From Balanoglossus misakiensis (taxonomy: Eukaryota; Hemichordata): 64,000 nucleotides of DNA. Numbering within the stretch: position 1 is the stretch's first letter; each line of letters starts with the position of its first letter. Both the position numbers and the translations under genes were made by a program. Under the pieces are notes generated by a model that ran no database searches, was not told where the DNA came from, and saw only the letters and a program-made list of their open reading frames with translations. Of this stretch, positions 51,731-60,800 are shown piece after piece. Where the stretch lies: assembly GCA_040954595.2 (NCBI GenBank), contig CM082596.2, forward strand, positions 10,664,001 through 10,728,000, given 5' to 3'.

Positions 51731-53903
51731 TCCAAAACTTGGTATGCACAGCAGATACAGCTTTTATATTTAGAGGACCGGAACACCTAATGAAATACAT
51801 GTATTAACCTTAACACAATAATTATGTATATAAGCTATTTAAAGTTAACCAATAAAGCGTAGTCTGCTTGTTGTTGGACACTGATCAGTTTGGTATCAAA
51901 TTTTGTTGGCACATTTTGCATCACCTCTGGCGTACTTTACCATTTCTAGGCATCCACAACAGATACAGCCTTCACTTTCTGTTGGAACCATGCTAACCAC
52001 CTTGGCCACTCCAATGCTGCTTGTAGCTCTAATTGTCTTCTTCATGGCGGCCATATTGGATTTTCTAATAACTTTTAAAAGTTGACATTTTCATAAACTA
52101 CAGGGCCAATCAAATTGTAGTTTACTGTAGGGTTGAAAAAATATCATTAGTGGTCATGTGACTTTGGGTGCCTTATTAGATTTTTTAAAAATCTCATTAA
52201 AAAATTACAAAAAATCTTTTTCTAATCAAGTTTTCAAGTGAATTGTGATTGGTGTAACCTTATCAGAGCTAAATTGGATTTTCTGAACCCCGATTAAAAA
52301 CTAAAATTCCCTATTTCTAGCCTACTCATTGAAAGCACACAATTTCCTTATATGGATACGAGTCACCATATGATTAGAATACGTTACATATTTTGGCAAC
52401 TTTCACATGTTCTTTGATCCATACTGTGCAGTTAAAAGTTTGACAATAATATCGTTAGCAGCCATGTGACTTTGAATGCCTTATTGGAATTTTGAAAAAA
52501 CTCATAAAAAATTCAAACAGACGTTTTCTAATCAAGTTTTCAAGTGAAATGTGATTGGTGTCACCTTATTAGAGCCAAATTGGATTTCTCTGAACACTGA
52601 TTAAAAACTAAGATTTCCTATTTCTAGCCTACTCATTGAAAACAAACAAATTAATTTTTGCCAACAATTTGTTGGCAACTCTCAAATGTCCTTTGACCCA
52701 GTAATTCCAGAACTTAATTTTATGTGGATATGGCTCTTGTTAAAAAGCATAACAGTCATGATTGTGGTCACATGAGTTTTATTGCTGCCAGGACTTAACC
52801 CAAATATTTTGATAATTTTGGCAATGACCCTTGATCTACTTGGATATGTCTCTTGTTAAAAGCACAACAGTCATGATTTGTTCACACAAGTACTACTGCT
52901 GCCAGGGCATAACCCAAATATTTTGATAATTTTGGCAATGACCCTTGATCTACTTGGGTATGTCTCTTTTTAAAAAGCACAACAGTCATGATTTTGTTCA
53001 CATGAGTTTTATTGCTGCCAGGACATAACCCAAATATTTTGATAATTTTGGCAATGACCCTTGATCTACATTTCCAAAACTTGGTATGCACAGCATATAC
53101 AGCTGTTAAATTTAGAGGACCGGAACACCTACTGAAGTACATGTATTAACCTTAACACAATAATTATGTATATAAGCTATTTAAAGTTAACCAATAAAGC
53201 GTAGAAGTCTGCTTTTTGTTGGACACTGATCAGTTTGGTATCAAATTTTGTTGGCATTTTGCATCACCTCTAGCTTACTTTACCATTTCTAGGCATCCAC
53301 AACAGATACAGCCTTTGCTTTCTGTTGGAACCATGCTAACCGCTTTGGCCACTCCAATGCTACTTTTAGTTTTAATTGTCTTCTTCATGGCGGCCATATT
53401 GGCTTTTCTAATAAGCTTTAAAAGTTGAAATTTTCATAATCTACAGGGCCAATCAAGTTCTAATTTACTGTGCGATTGAAAGTTTGACAAAAATATCATT
53501 AGTGGTCATGTGACTTTTGGTGCCTTATGGATTTTTTAAAAATCTCATTAAAAAACTTCAAAAATCTTTTTCTAATCTAGTTTTCAAGTGAATTGTGATT
53601 GGTTAAACCTTATTGGAGTCAAATTGGATTTTCTGAACAACGATTTAAAACTAAGATTTCCTATTTCTGGCCTACTCATTAATTATTCGTGGATATGCCT
53701 CTTGTTGAAAAGCACAATGGTGATGATTTTTTTCACACGAATAGTACTGCTGCCAGGACATAACCCAAATTGTTTGATAACATTGGCATTGAACTTTGTC
53801 CTAAGTTTGGCACCTGTATTCTTTTCTTATGGTGCCTAGACTAATAGCACTAGAGGTTAGGTTTTTGATGTATATGGACAAGTATGGGACTTAGCTTTTT
53901 TTA
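51731..53903. repeat. Long-form repeat units flanking the satellite on the right
   Basis: After the last monomer the sequence switches at GATCTACATTTCCAAAACTTGG into the long form seen on the left: GGAACACCTAATGAAATAC, ACCAATAAAGCGTAG, CTTTCTGTTGGAACCATGCTAACC, CTTCATGGCGGCCATATTGG, and CTATTTCTAGCCTACTCATTG. Three more satellite monomers (about 52745-53067) sit between two long units, and another degenerate monomer lies at 53690-53800. Open frames here (51903-52085, 52882-53142, 53216-53428, 53588-53839) repeat the same peptides as the left flank and are shadows. Confidence 0.8.
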
Positions 53904-55162
53904 GGGGCACAAGCCTATCGGGCTTGTGCCCCTATTGGTATTGTTGGAATTTTTCTTCTTCTTCTTCTTATTATTATTATTCTTCCGAGAAATATGTCAT
54001 TGTAGATCTGGAAAACCGCAGCACCTAGGGGGCCGAAACTTGGTAGGGTGGTAGGGGCCAATGAGTAGATGTGCAGTGGCTCGTGAATATTTAATTAGTC
54101 ACGTGACCTGGCGGCCATATTGGATTTCCTGAAAATCGTTAAACGAGTCCTTCTCAAAAACCACTGGGCTGATCAAGTTCAAATTTGGTGTGCAGGTAGC
54201 CTACCTTATGTCCATCATTTTACCCTATTAAAATCATGACGTCATACATAAAGTTTTTTTGCTACAATTGTTTTTCTGAAAAACAACTTAAAATTTTAAA
54301 AATCTTCTTCTCCAGAACCAGCGATTGCCGAGTCACGGGATTCGGGGTATGTGGTCACCTAACCTATATCTATCAAAGCGCAATGTGATTGGTCGATCAT
54401 TATGGCGGCCATGTTGGATTTTCGGAAAACCATTGAAAAATGAAAATTCCGTTTTGTAGCCAAAATGTTGACAGCACGGAAATTCTTTTTTTGGATATGA
54501 GTCATCATATGACCGGAAGTTGTCACAATTTTTCGGGGCAATTTTCACATGACCTTTGACCCAGTTTTAAAACAACTAATTATATATGCATATTCCCCAT
54601 ACCTCCTCTTGTCAAAGCACCACAGTCATGAATTTTGTGGACATGGGTACCAATGCTGCCAGGACATGACACAAATATTTTGGTAATTTTGGCAATGACC
54701 CTTGACCTATTTCTGAAACATCATTTTTCTGCATATCTAATTCCATGCTACCCAATAGGGCTAGAGGTCTGGTATTGGTTGGACATGGCCCACTCTGGGT
54801 TCAAAATTTTATGCCCAAATTTTGGGTGACCTTGGATGACCTTTGATCTACTTTCCCGTATCTCAGCATCCAGAGCAGTTAGAGCCCTGGCTTTTATGGG
54901 GATTGAGCACATAATGGAGTCTTACACAAGACTTCATTAATTATGTGCATACCTAATTGCAGGCGAACCAATAGGGCTAGGGGTCTGGTTTTTTGTTGGA
55001 TCTAGACTAGTATGGGGTCCAATTTTTTTGCCCAAATTTGGGGTGACCTCAGGTGACCTTTGACCTACTTTCCCATATCTTGGTATCCCCGGCAGATACA
55101 GCCGTGGCATTTGCTGGTCACCATGGGAACCGCTTGTGCCCCGCCAACGCTGCTTGCAGCTT
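53904..55162. mobile_element. Dispersed element copy A (1259 bp), hairpin-headed, non-coding
   Basis: It begins with a perfect 12-bp hairpin, GGGGCACAAGCC (53904-53915) and GGCTTGTGCCCC (53921-53932), followed by TTGTTGG and a TTCTTCTTCTTC/TTATTATTATT tract. Then come AAACCGCAGCACCTAGGGGG, GGCGGCCATATTGGATTT, GCGATTGCCGAGTCACGGGA, ATGCTGCCAGGACATGACAC, two modules with ACCAATAGGGCTAG..GGTCTGG, and the end CGCTTGTGCCCCGCCAACGC then TGCTTGCAGCTT. It matches copy B almost throughout by eye. No transposase or reverse transcriptase frame. The 54333-54548 minus frame recurs in copy B but is short and overlaps other frames. It contains a 116-bp-satellite-like segment at about 54600-54715. Confidence 0.8.
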
Positions 55163-55560
55163 TAATGTTACATTTGGAATCCACTGGACCAATGTTGAGC
55201 TTATTAAATATGTGAATAACTAATGCTGAGCTTACCTATATTGTTACAGGTTGAATTTTTTATTAACATGCTCTACTATTGGACTTAATCTGAATTTCTT
55301 GACCAATGATAACCTTCAAATTTTGAGGGCTGGAACACCTAATTACCAGGTTAACCAATAGAGCCAGAAGTCTTGTTTTTCATTTTATGCTGATTATTTT
55401 GGAAGAAAAAATTGTTGACAATTTTGGGTGAGCTCTTGGTGACCTTTGATCAGCTTTCCTATTTACATAGCAGATACAGCATTGGCACTCTCTGGTATCC
55501 ATAGGAACTGCTTTGACCTAGCCAATGTTGGTTGCACCTTAATTGCACCGCAGTATGTTG
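55163..55560. repeat. Diverged extra module of the dispersed-element family
   Basis: GGCTGGAACACCTAATTACC, ACCAATAGAGCCAGAAGTCT, GGTGACCTTTGATCAGCTTT, CATAGCAGATACAGC and AACTGCTTTGACC follow in the same order as in the long repeat units. Copy A may thus sit next to, or within, an older family member. Ends not resolved. Confidence 0.5.
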
Positions 55561-55630
55561 GTTTGGGCGAGCTTGCCACATTAATCCTATCATTATCATT
55601 GATTTTATTGATTTCATGTTTTTAATTCTT

Positions 55631-55747
55631 TCATTCTTTTTTTTTTTCTGTAGGTCCCACCGGTACTCTTCTTCTTCTCTCTCTCTCTTTCTTTTTTTCT
55701 TTTTCCTCTTCTTTCTTTTCTCTTTTTTTTTCTTTTTTTTCCTGTAG
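55631..55747. repeat. Polypyrimidine tract (about 115 nt, T and C)
   Basis: The + strand is almost purely T and C, with two long blocks interrupted only by TGTAGG..CACCGGTA. The open frames here (55532-55747 plus, 55614-55868 minus) are low-complexity translation of this tract. Confidence 0.85.
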
Positions 55748-56235
55748 GCCCCAATGGTAACACCATAATCAACCTACTAACGTACAATTTGATGGATGGA
55801 GAGAGCGGAGTGTCAACCATAGTCAACCTACTAATATAAACTTTGATGGAGGATGGATGGAGCGTCAACCATAGTCAACCTACTAATATAAACTTTGATG
55901 GATGGATGGATGGAGCGGAGCGTCAACCATAGTCAACCTACTAAAATATAAACTTTGATGGATGGATGGTGCCGCGGAGCGTCAACTTAAATGATGGAGA
56001 AGTGGAAGGATGGAGAAGTGGAGTTTTTTTCTCTGTTTTTTCCTCTTTTTTTCCTGTAGGGCTCACTGGTAACACCATAATCAACCTACTAACGTAAAAT
56101 TTGATGGATGGATGAAGCGGCGTGTCAACCATAGTCAACCTACTAATATAAACTTTGATGGATGGATGGATGGAGCATCAACCTAAAGGATGGAGAAGTG
56201 GAAGAATGGAGAAGTGGAGTTTCAACATAATATCC
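55748..56235. repeat. GATGGATGGA minisatellite, unit about 52-60 bp
   Basis: TCAACCATAGTCAACCTACT recurs at 55813, 55865, 55923 and about 56118, each followed by AATATAAACTTTGATGGATG or close variants. A larger block headed by CCTGTAGG..GGTAACACCATAATCAACC appears at 55741 and 56053, with a polypyrimidine stretch before each. It is therefore a nested tandem repeat. No gene. Confidence 0.85.
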
Positions 56236-56990
56236 TATTGACCGAAATTATTAGTTAGAGTAATATAGACATACAAAACGAGGTGATCGTAATATAAAAC
56301 TTAATAGTCCAATAAATCGGGTTAATAATTGGTAGTGATTACTTGTTTTAAAATTAGGTTAACAGCAATGGCTTTGTGCAGGGTATGATAATAGGTTCTG
56401 AAATGTGTATGGTATAATAACGGTGAACAAATTTGAATTTGGTTTAATAAAAGGGTTAAAAATGTGATGATGGTTTTATGGTAAAATTGGAGTGTACACA
56501 GGTTATAAAGGGGTAACAGTGGTTGCTTGTATGAAGGTAATGATAATAGGGTAACAAATGTGACTGGTATAAAAAATGTATAATAACGGGTTCATAATAT
56601 GATGATGGCTTGTGTACACAGGTTATAATGGGTATATGAATGAGAAGGGTATAATAATGATAATAGGGTAACAAATGTGACTGGTATAAAAAATGTATAA
56701 TAACGGGTTCATAATATGATGATGGCTTGTGTACACAGGTTATAATGGGTATATGAATGAGAGGGGTATAATAACGGTAATAACTGTGTCAGGTTTAATA
56801 AGGGTAGCAATTGTGCAAGGGTATAATAACGATTAATAATTGTGGTGATGGCTTATGGTGATATTAAGTATAAAAGAGTGTTTAATATTGATGGTGATGA
56901 TAAAGGTATAATAATGATAAATCGTTAAATAAGTGTCCAGGGTCTAATAATCATGTTGGTTCATTCATTGGTTAATGTGAATATTTTATG
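56236..56990. repeat. AT-rich degenerate repeat of GGTATAATAACGGTAATAA-type units
   Basis: Loose repeats of GGTATAATAA, GGTAATAA and GGGTAACAA run through the block. Embedded is an exact-looking tandem duplication of 117 bp: GATAATAGGGTAACAAATG starts at 56542 and 56659. This region has no gene; the minus-strand open frame 56456-56674 is a shadow. Confidence 0.75.
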
Positions 56991-57564
56991 AATAACATGC
57001 TATTATTTCTCAGATAGATAATACTCGTCAGCATCGTTATTCGGTGGAATTTCTCGCAACGGTACCCGTGATTGTATTCGCGCATCGACACATTGTACGC
57101 GACAGACATGCAGAAAATGTTAGCACAATGTTAGGTTAGCTTAACCTCCCCACCCCATCCAAATTCCAAATTTAGCTTAGATCATGGGGTGAGAGGAGGA
57201 GAGGACAGTTTTTTTCCCTCTTTTGTAATTGGTATGAGGTTTTTTAACTGCCCTTTAGGCGCGTAAATTAAATATGTTATCATACATGTAGTTATCTTGC
57301 TTTATTTTAAAACAATTGTGAATGAGCTCTGCGAGATTATGTACACGATAGTGTGTTATATAATGCTAAGGTAAAAGTAAATTTAACCCACTAACCCATC
57401 ACACTATTGTGTGCATAATTAGCAGATGCTATTTTGACTAGCCCATTGTTCAACCAAATGACACCTTGTTTCAAAAAGAGCTGAAACTATATTGGTTAAT
57501 TTCTTTCAGTTTAACCACATGACACATTGCTTCAAATTGGCCTGCAAGATATGCTACTTGAACT
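56991..57564. other. Unique spacer with a small CpG patch
   Basis: CG dinucleotides cluster at about 57028-57110 (TCGTTATTCGG, TCTCGCAACGG, TTCGCGCATCGACAC). Otherwise AT-rich with no gene or repeat recognised. Confidence 0.4.
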
Positions 57565-57606
57565 CCCCCCCCCCCACCCCCACCCCCCCCCCCAAAAAAA
57601 AAAAAA
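57565..57606. repeat. Poly-C (with two A) to poly-A simple repeat
   Basis: About 29 nt of C interrupted by single A bases are followed by 13 A. It is low-complexity and prone to length error. Confidence 0.9.
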
Positions 57607-57667
57607 TTAGGGATTAATCACTCGCTATATTATGAACATTCACATGAAAATTATGCAACCAAATTAA

Positions 57668-57720
57668 AGGTATTCTGGAGGCGTCTTCTGATGTCAGGTG
57701 GTTCAAATCCACCGATACCT
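57668..57720 (+). pseudogene. tRNA-like fragment: acceptor stem, variable-arm-like hairpin and T-arm
   Basis: GGTGG-TTCAAAT-CCACC forms a perfect 5-bp T-arm with a 7-nt loop. GGTTCAAATCC (57700-57710) matches the RNA polymerase III B-box. AGGTATT at the 5' side pairs with GATACCT at the 3' side (six Watson-Crick pairs and one wobble). Between lies GGCGTC-TTCT-GATGTC, a 6-bp hairpin with two G.U pairs, like the long variable arm of a class II (Leu/Ser) tRNA. The D-arm, A-box and a normal anticodon arm are missing in the 53 nt. It is best read as a deleted class II tRNA gene or tRNA-derived repeat; a compact tRNA-like RNA is an alternative. Confidence 0.45.
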
Positions 57721-57907
57721 AAGCTGGAAACATAACTTTTCATTGGTGTTCATGTATGGGGAATAAAACACGCATATTCGTATTATCATATTTCAGAAAT
57801 GAACGAATTGAATAAGATTCTTTTCGATATGTCACTATAAACTTTAATCCCATTTCACCCACTTTACTCAAAATGTAATGTTTAAATAGCAAAGAAGTAA
57901 TCACTAA
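57721..57907. other. Spacer before the second satellite
   Basis: No feature recognised. The minus-strand open frame 57740-57934 runs into the satellite and is not a gene. Confidence 0.4.
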
Positions 57908-59533
57908 ACTTTGACACCGGGGTTTAAAATGCATACAGGGATACTAAAAGTTGACTGAAAATCCCTGGGTTAATACGTGTCCAAAAGCAATTTTATTTGA
58001 CATTGCTAATGCAGCAATGACATTGAATCTGATTCTTTGCATCAGGGTAAATTGTGATACAAGCTTGATGATGCAGCCCGGTAGATAGTGATGCAAACAC
58101 TTCACTTTGACATGGGTATTTAATGCATGTGCATGGGTATTTAATGTTGACTGTAAATCCCCAGGTTAATTCTTGGCCAAAAGCACTGTAATTTGACATT
58201 GCTAATGCTACCGTGACACTAAATCTGATTCTTTGCATCAGGGTAAATTGTGAAGCAAGCTTGATGATGCATCATGATAGATGGTGTTTCAAGCCCTTCA
58301 CATTGACATTGGAATATAACGCATATGGGGATTGAAAGTTGATTGTGAATCCCCAGGTTAATACTTGGCCAAAAGCACTGTAATTTAAAATTGCTAATGC
58401 AATGGTGACATTCAATGTGATTCTTTGCATTAGGGGAAATGGTGTAGGAAGCCTAATGGTGCATCAGAGTAGATGGTGATGCAAGCTCTGCACTTTGACA
58501 TAGGTATTTAATGCATATGCATGGGTATTTAATGTTGACTGTAAATCATCAGGTTAGTACTTGGCCATAAGCACTGTAATTTGACATTGCTAATGCAACA
58601 ATGATATTGAATCTGATTCTTTGCATCAGGGTTAATGGCATTGCAGGCTTGATGATGCATCCCGGTAGATAGTGAGGCAAACACTTCACTTTGACATGGG
58701 TATTTAATGCATGCACATTGATATCTAAAGTTGACTCTAAATCCCAAGGTTAATACATGGCCAAAAGCACTTAATTTTAAATTACTAATGCAAGGCTGAC
58801 ATTGAATATGGGTAAATGGTGAAGCAAACGTGATGATGCATCAGGATAGATGGTGTTTCAAGCCCTTCACATTGACTTTTGAATATAATGCATATGGGGA
58901 TTTAAAGATGATTATAAATCCCTAGGTTAAGACATGGCCAAAAGAACTTTCATTTGACATTGCTAATGCAACAGTGACATTGAATCTGATTCTATGCATC
59001 AGGGTAAATGGCGAAGCAAGCTTAATGATGCATCAGGACAGATGGTGTTTCAAGCCCTTCACATTCACATTGGAATATAACGCATATGGGGATTTGAAGT
59101 TGACTGTAAATCCTCAGGTTAATACGTGGCCAAAAGCAATTTTATTTGACATTGCTAATGCAATGGTGACATTGAATCTGATCCTATGCATCAGGGTAAA
59201 TGGCGATGCAGGCTTGATGATGCATCACGGTAGATAGTGATGCAAACAGTTCACTTTGACATGGGTTTAAATGGATATGGGGATTTCAAGTTGATTACAA
59301 ATCCCTGGGTTAATACGTGTCCAAAAGCAATGTAATTTGACATTGCTAATGAAATGGTGACATTGAATGTAATTCTTTGCATTAGGGGAAATGGCTAAGC
59401 AAGCTTAATGATGCATTGGACTAGATGGTGATGCAAGCTATGCATTTTGACATACATATTTAATGCATATGCATGTGTATTTAATGTTGACTATAAATCC
59501 TCAGGTGAATACATGGCCATAAGCACTATAATT
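57908..59533. repeat. Second satellite array, left part (monomer about 177-196 bp)
   Basis: Monomers share TTGACATTGCTAATG, GACATTGAATCTGATTCTTT, GCATCAGGGTAAATGG, TTGATGATGCATCA, ATATGGGGATTT and AGTTGA..GTAAATCCC..GGTTAATAC. Successive TTGACATTGCTAATG (or TTAAAATTGCTAATG) positions are 57998, 58193, 58385, 58581, 58777, 58954, 59146 and 59337, giving spacings of 177-196 bp. It is unrelated to the 116-bp satellite by eye. Peptides such as HHQACITIYPDAKNQIQCH arise because the monomer has one open minus frame; they are not genes. Confidence 0.92.
59529..59533. other. Target-site duplication TAATT (left)
   Basis: The interrupted monomer reads ACTATAATT before the element and TAATTTGACATTGC after it; intact monomers read ACTATAATTTGACATTGC. 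The duplicated bases are TAATT, repeated at 60801-60805. Confidence 0.8.
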
Positions 59534-60800
59534 GGGGGCACAAGCGCCCTCAGGCGGCTTGTGCCCCCATTGTTATTGTTGGAATATTTCTTCTTTATTC
59601 TTCTTCTTCTTCTTCCCCAAAATTCGGCCAGGTAGATCTGGAAAACCGCAGCACCTAGGGGGCTGAAACTTCGTAGGGTGATAGGGGCCAATGAGTAGAC
59701 GTGCAGTGGCTCGTGAATATTTAATTAGTCACGTGACCTGGCGGCCATATTGGATTTCCTGAAAATCGTTAAACGAGTCCTTCTCAAAAACTACTGGGCC
59801 GATCGAGTTCAAATTTGGTGTGCAGGTAGCCTACCTTCCGTCCATCATTTTACCCAATTGAAATCATGACGTCACACATACCGTTTTTTTGCTACAATTG
59901 TTTTTCTGAAAAACTACTTAAAACTTTAAAAATCTTCTTCTCCAGAACCAGCGATTGCCGAGTCACGGGATTCGGGGTATGTGGTCACCTAACCTATGTC
60001 TATCAATTTTGCGAAGCGCACTGTGATTGGTCGATCATTATGGCGGCCATGTTGGATTTTCGGAAAACCATTGAAAAATGAAAATTCTGTTTTGTAGCCA
60101 AAATGTTGACAGCACGGAAATTCTTTTTTTGGATATGAGTCATCATATGACCGGAAGTTGTCACAATTTTTCGGGGCAATTTTCACATGACCTTTGACCC
60201 AGTTTTAAAACAACTAATTATATATGCATATTCCCCATACCTCCTCTTGTCAAAGCACCACAGTCATGAATTTTGTGGACATGGGTACCAATGCTGCCAG
60301 GACATGACACAAATATTTTTGTAATTTTGGCAATGACCCTTGACCTATTTCTGAAACATCATTTTTCTGCATATCTAATTCCAGGCTAACCAATAGGGCT
60401 AGAGGTCTGGTTTTAGTTGGACATGGGCCACTCTGGGGTCAAAATTTGATGCCCTAATTTTGGGTGACCTTGGGTGACCTTTGATCTACTTTCCCATATC
60501 TCAGCATCCAGAGCAGTTAGAGCCCTGGCTTTTATGGGTATTGAGCACATAATGGAGTCTTACACAAGACCTCATTAATTATGTGCATACCTAATTGCAG
60601 ACGAACCAATAGGGCTAGGGGTCTGGTTTTTTGTTGGATCTAGACTAGTATGGGGTCCAATTTTTTTGCCCAAATTTGGGGTGACCTCAGGTGACCTTTG
60701 ACCTACTTTCCCATATCTTGGTATCTCCAGCAGATACAGCCGTGGCATTTGCTGGTCACCATGGGAACCGCTTGTGCCCCCCCAACGCTGCTTGCAGCTT
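59534..60800. mobile_element. Dispersed element copy B (1267 bp) inserted into the second satellite
   Basis: Begins GGGGGCACAAGC (59534-59545), with its inverted arm GCTTGTGCCCCC at 59557-59568 and a third copy of that arm at 60770-60781 near the other end. It ends TGCTTGCAGCTT at 60800. Internal order is the same as in copy A, including the TTCTTCTTCTTC tract, GGCGGCCATATTGGATTT, the satellite-like part near 60240-60355 and two ACCAATAGGGCTAG modules. It carries no protein-coding gene, so it must be non-autonomous. The class is uncertain: 5-bp duplication, hairpin end and an internal trinucleotide tract do not fit one family clearly. Confidence 0.85.

Noticed and set aside
51540-53142. Repeated frames beginning MYFIRCSGPL or MYFSRCSGPL
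   Set aside because: They read across the satellite/long-unit junction in each copy. Similarity reflects DNA repetition, not a gene family.
55532-55868. Frames with long Phe/Leu/Ser or Lys/Arg/Glu runs
   Set aside because: They are direct translations of the polypyrimidine tract and its complement.
54333-60186. Minus-strand frame of 65-71 codons present in both dispersed-element copies
   Set aside because: It is conserved only because the copies are young. It is short, has an overlapping alternative frame, and shows no domain.
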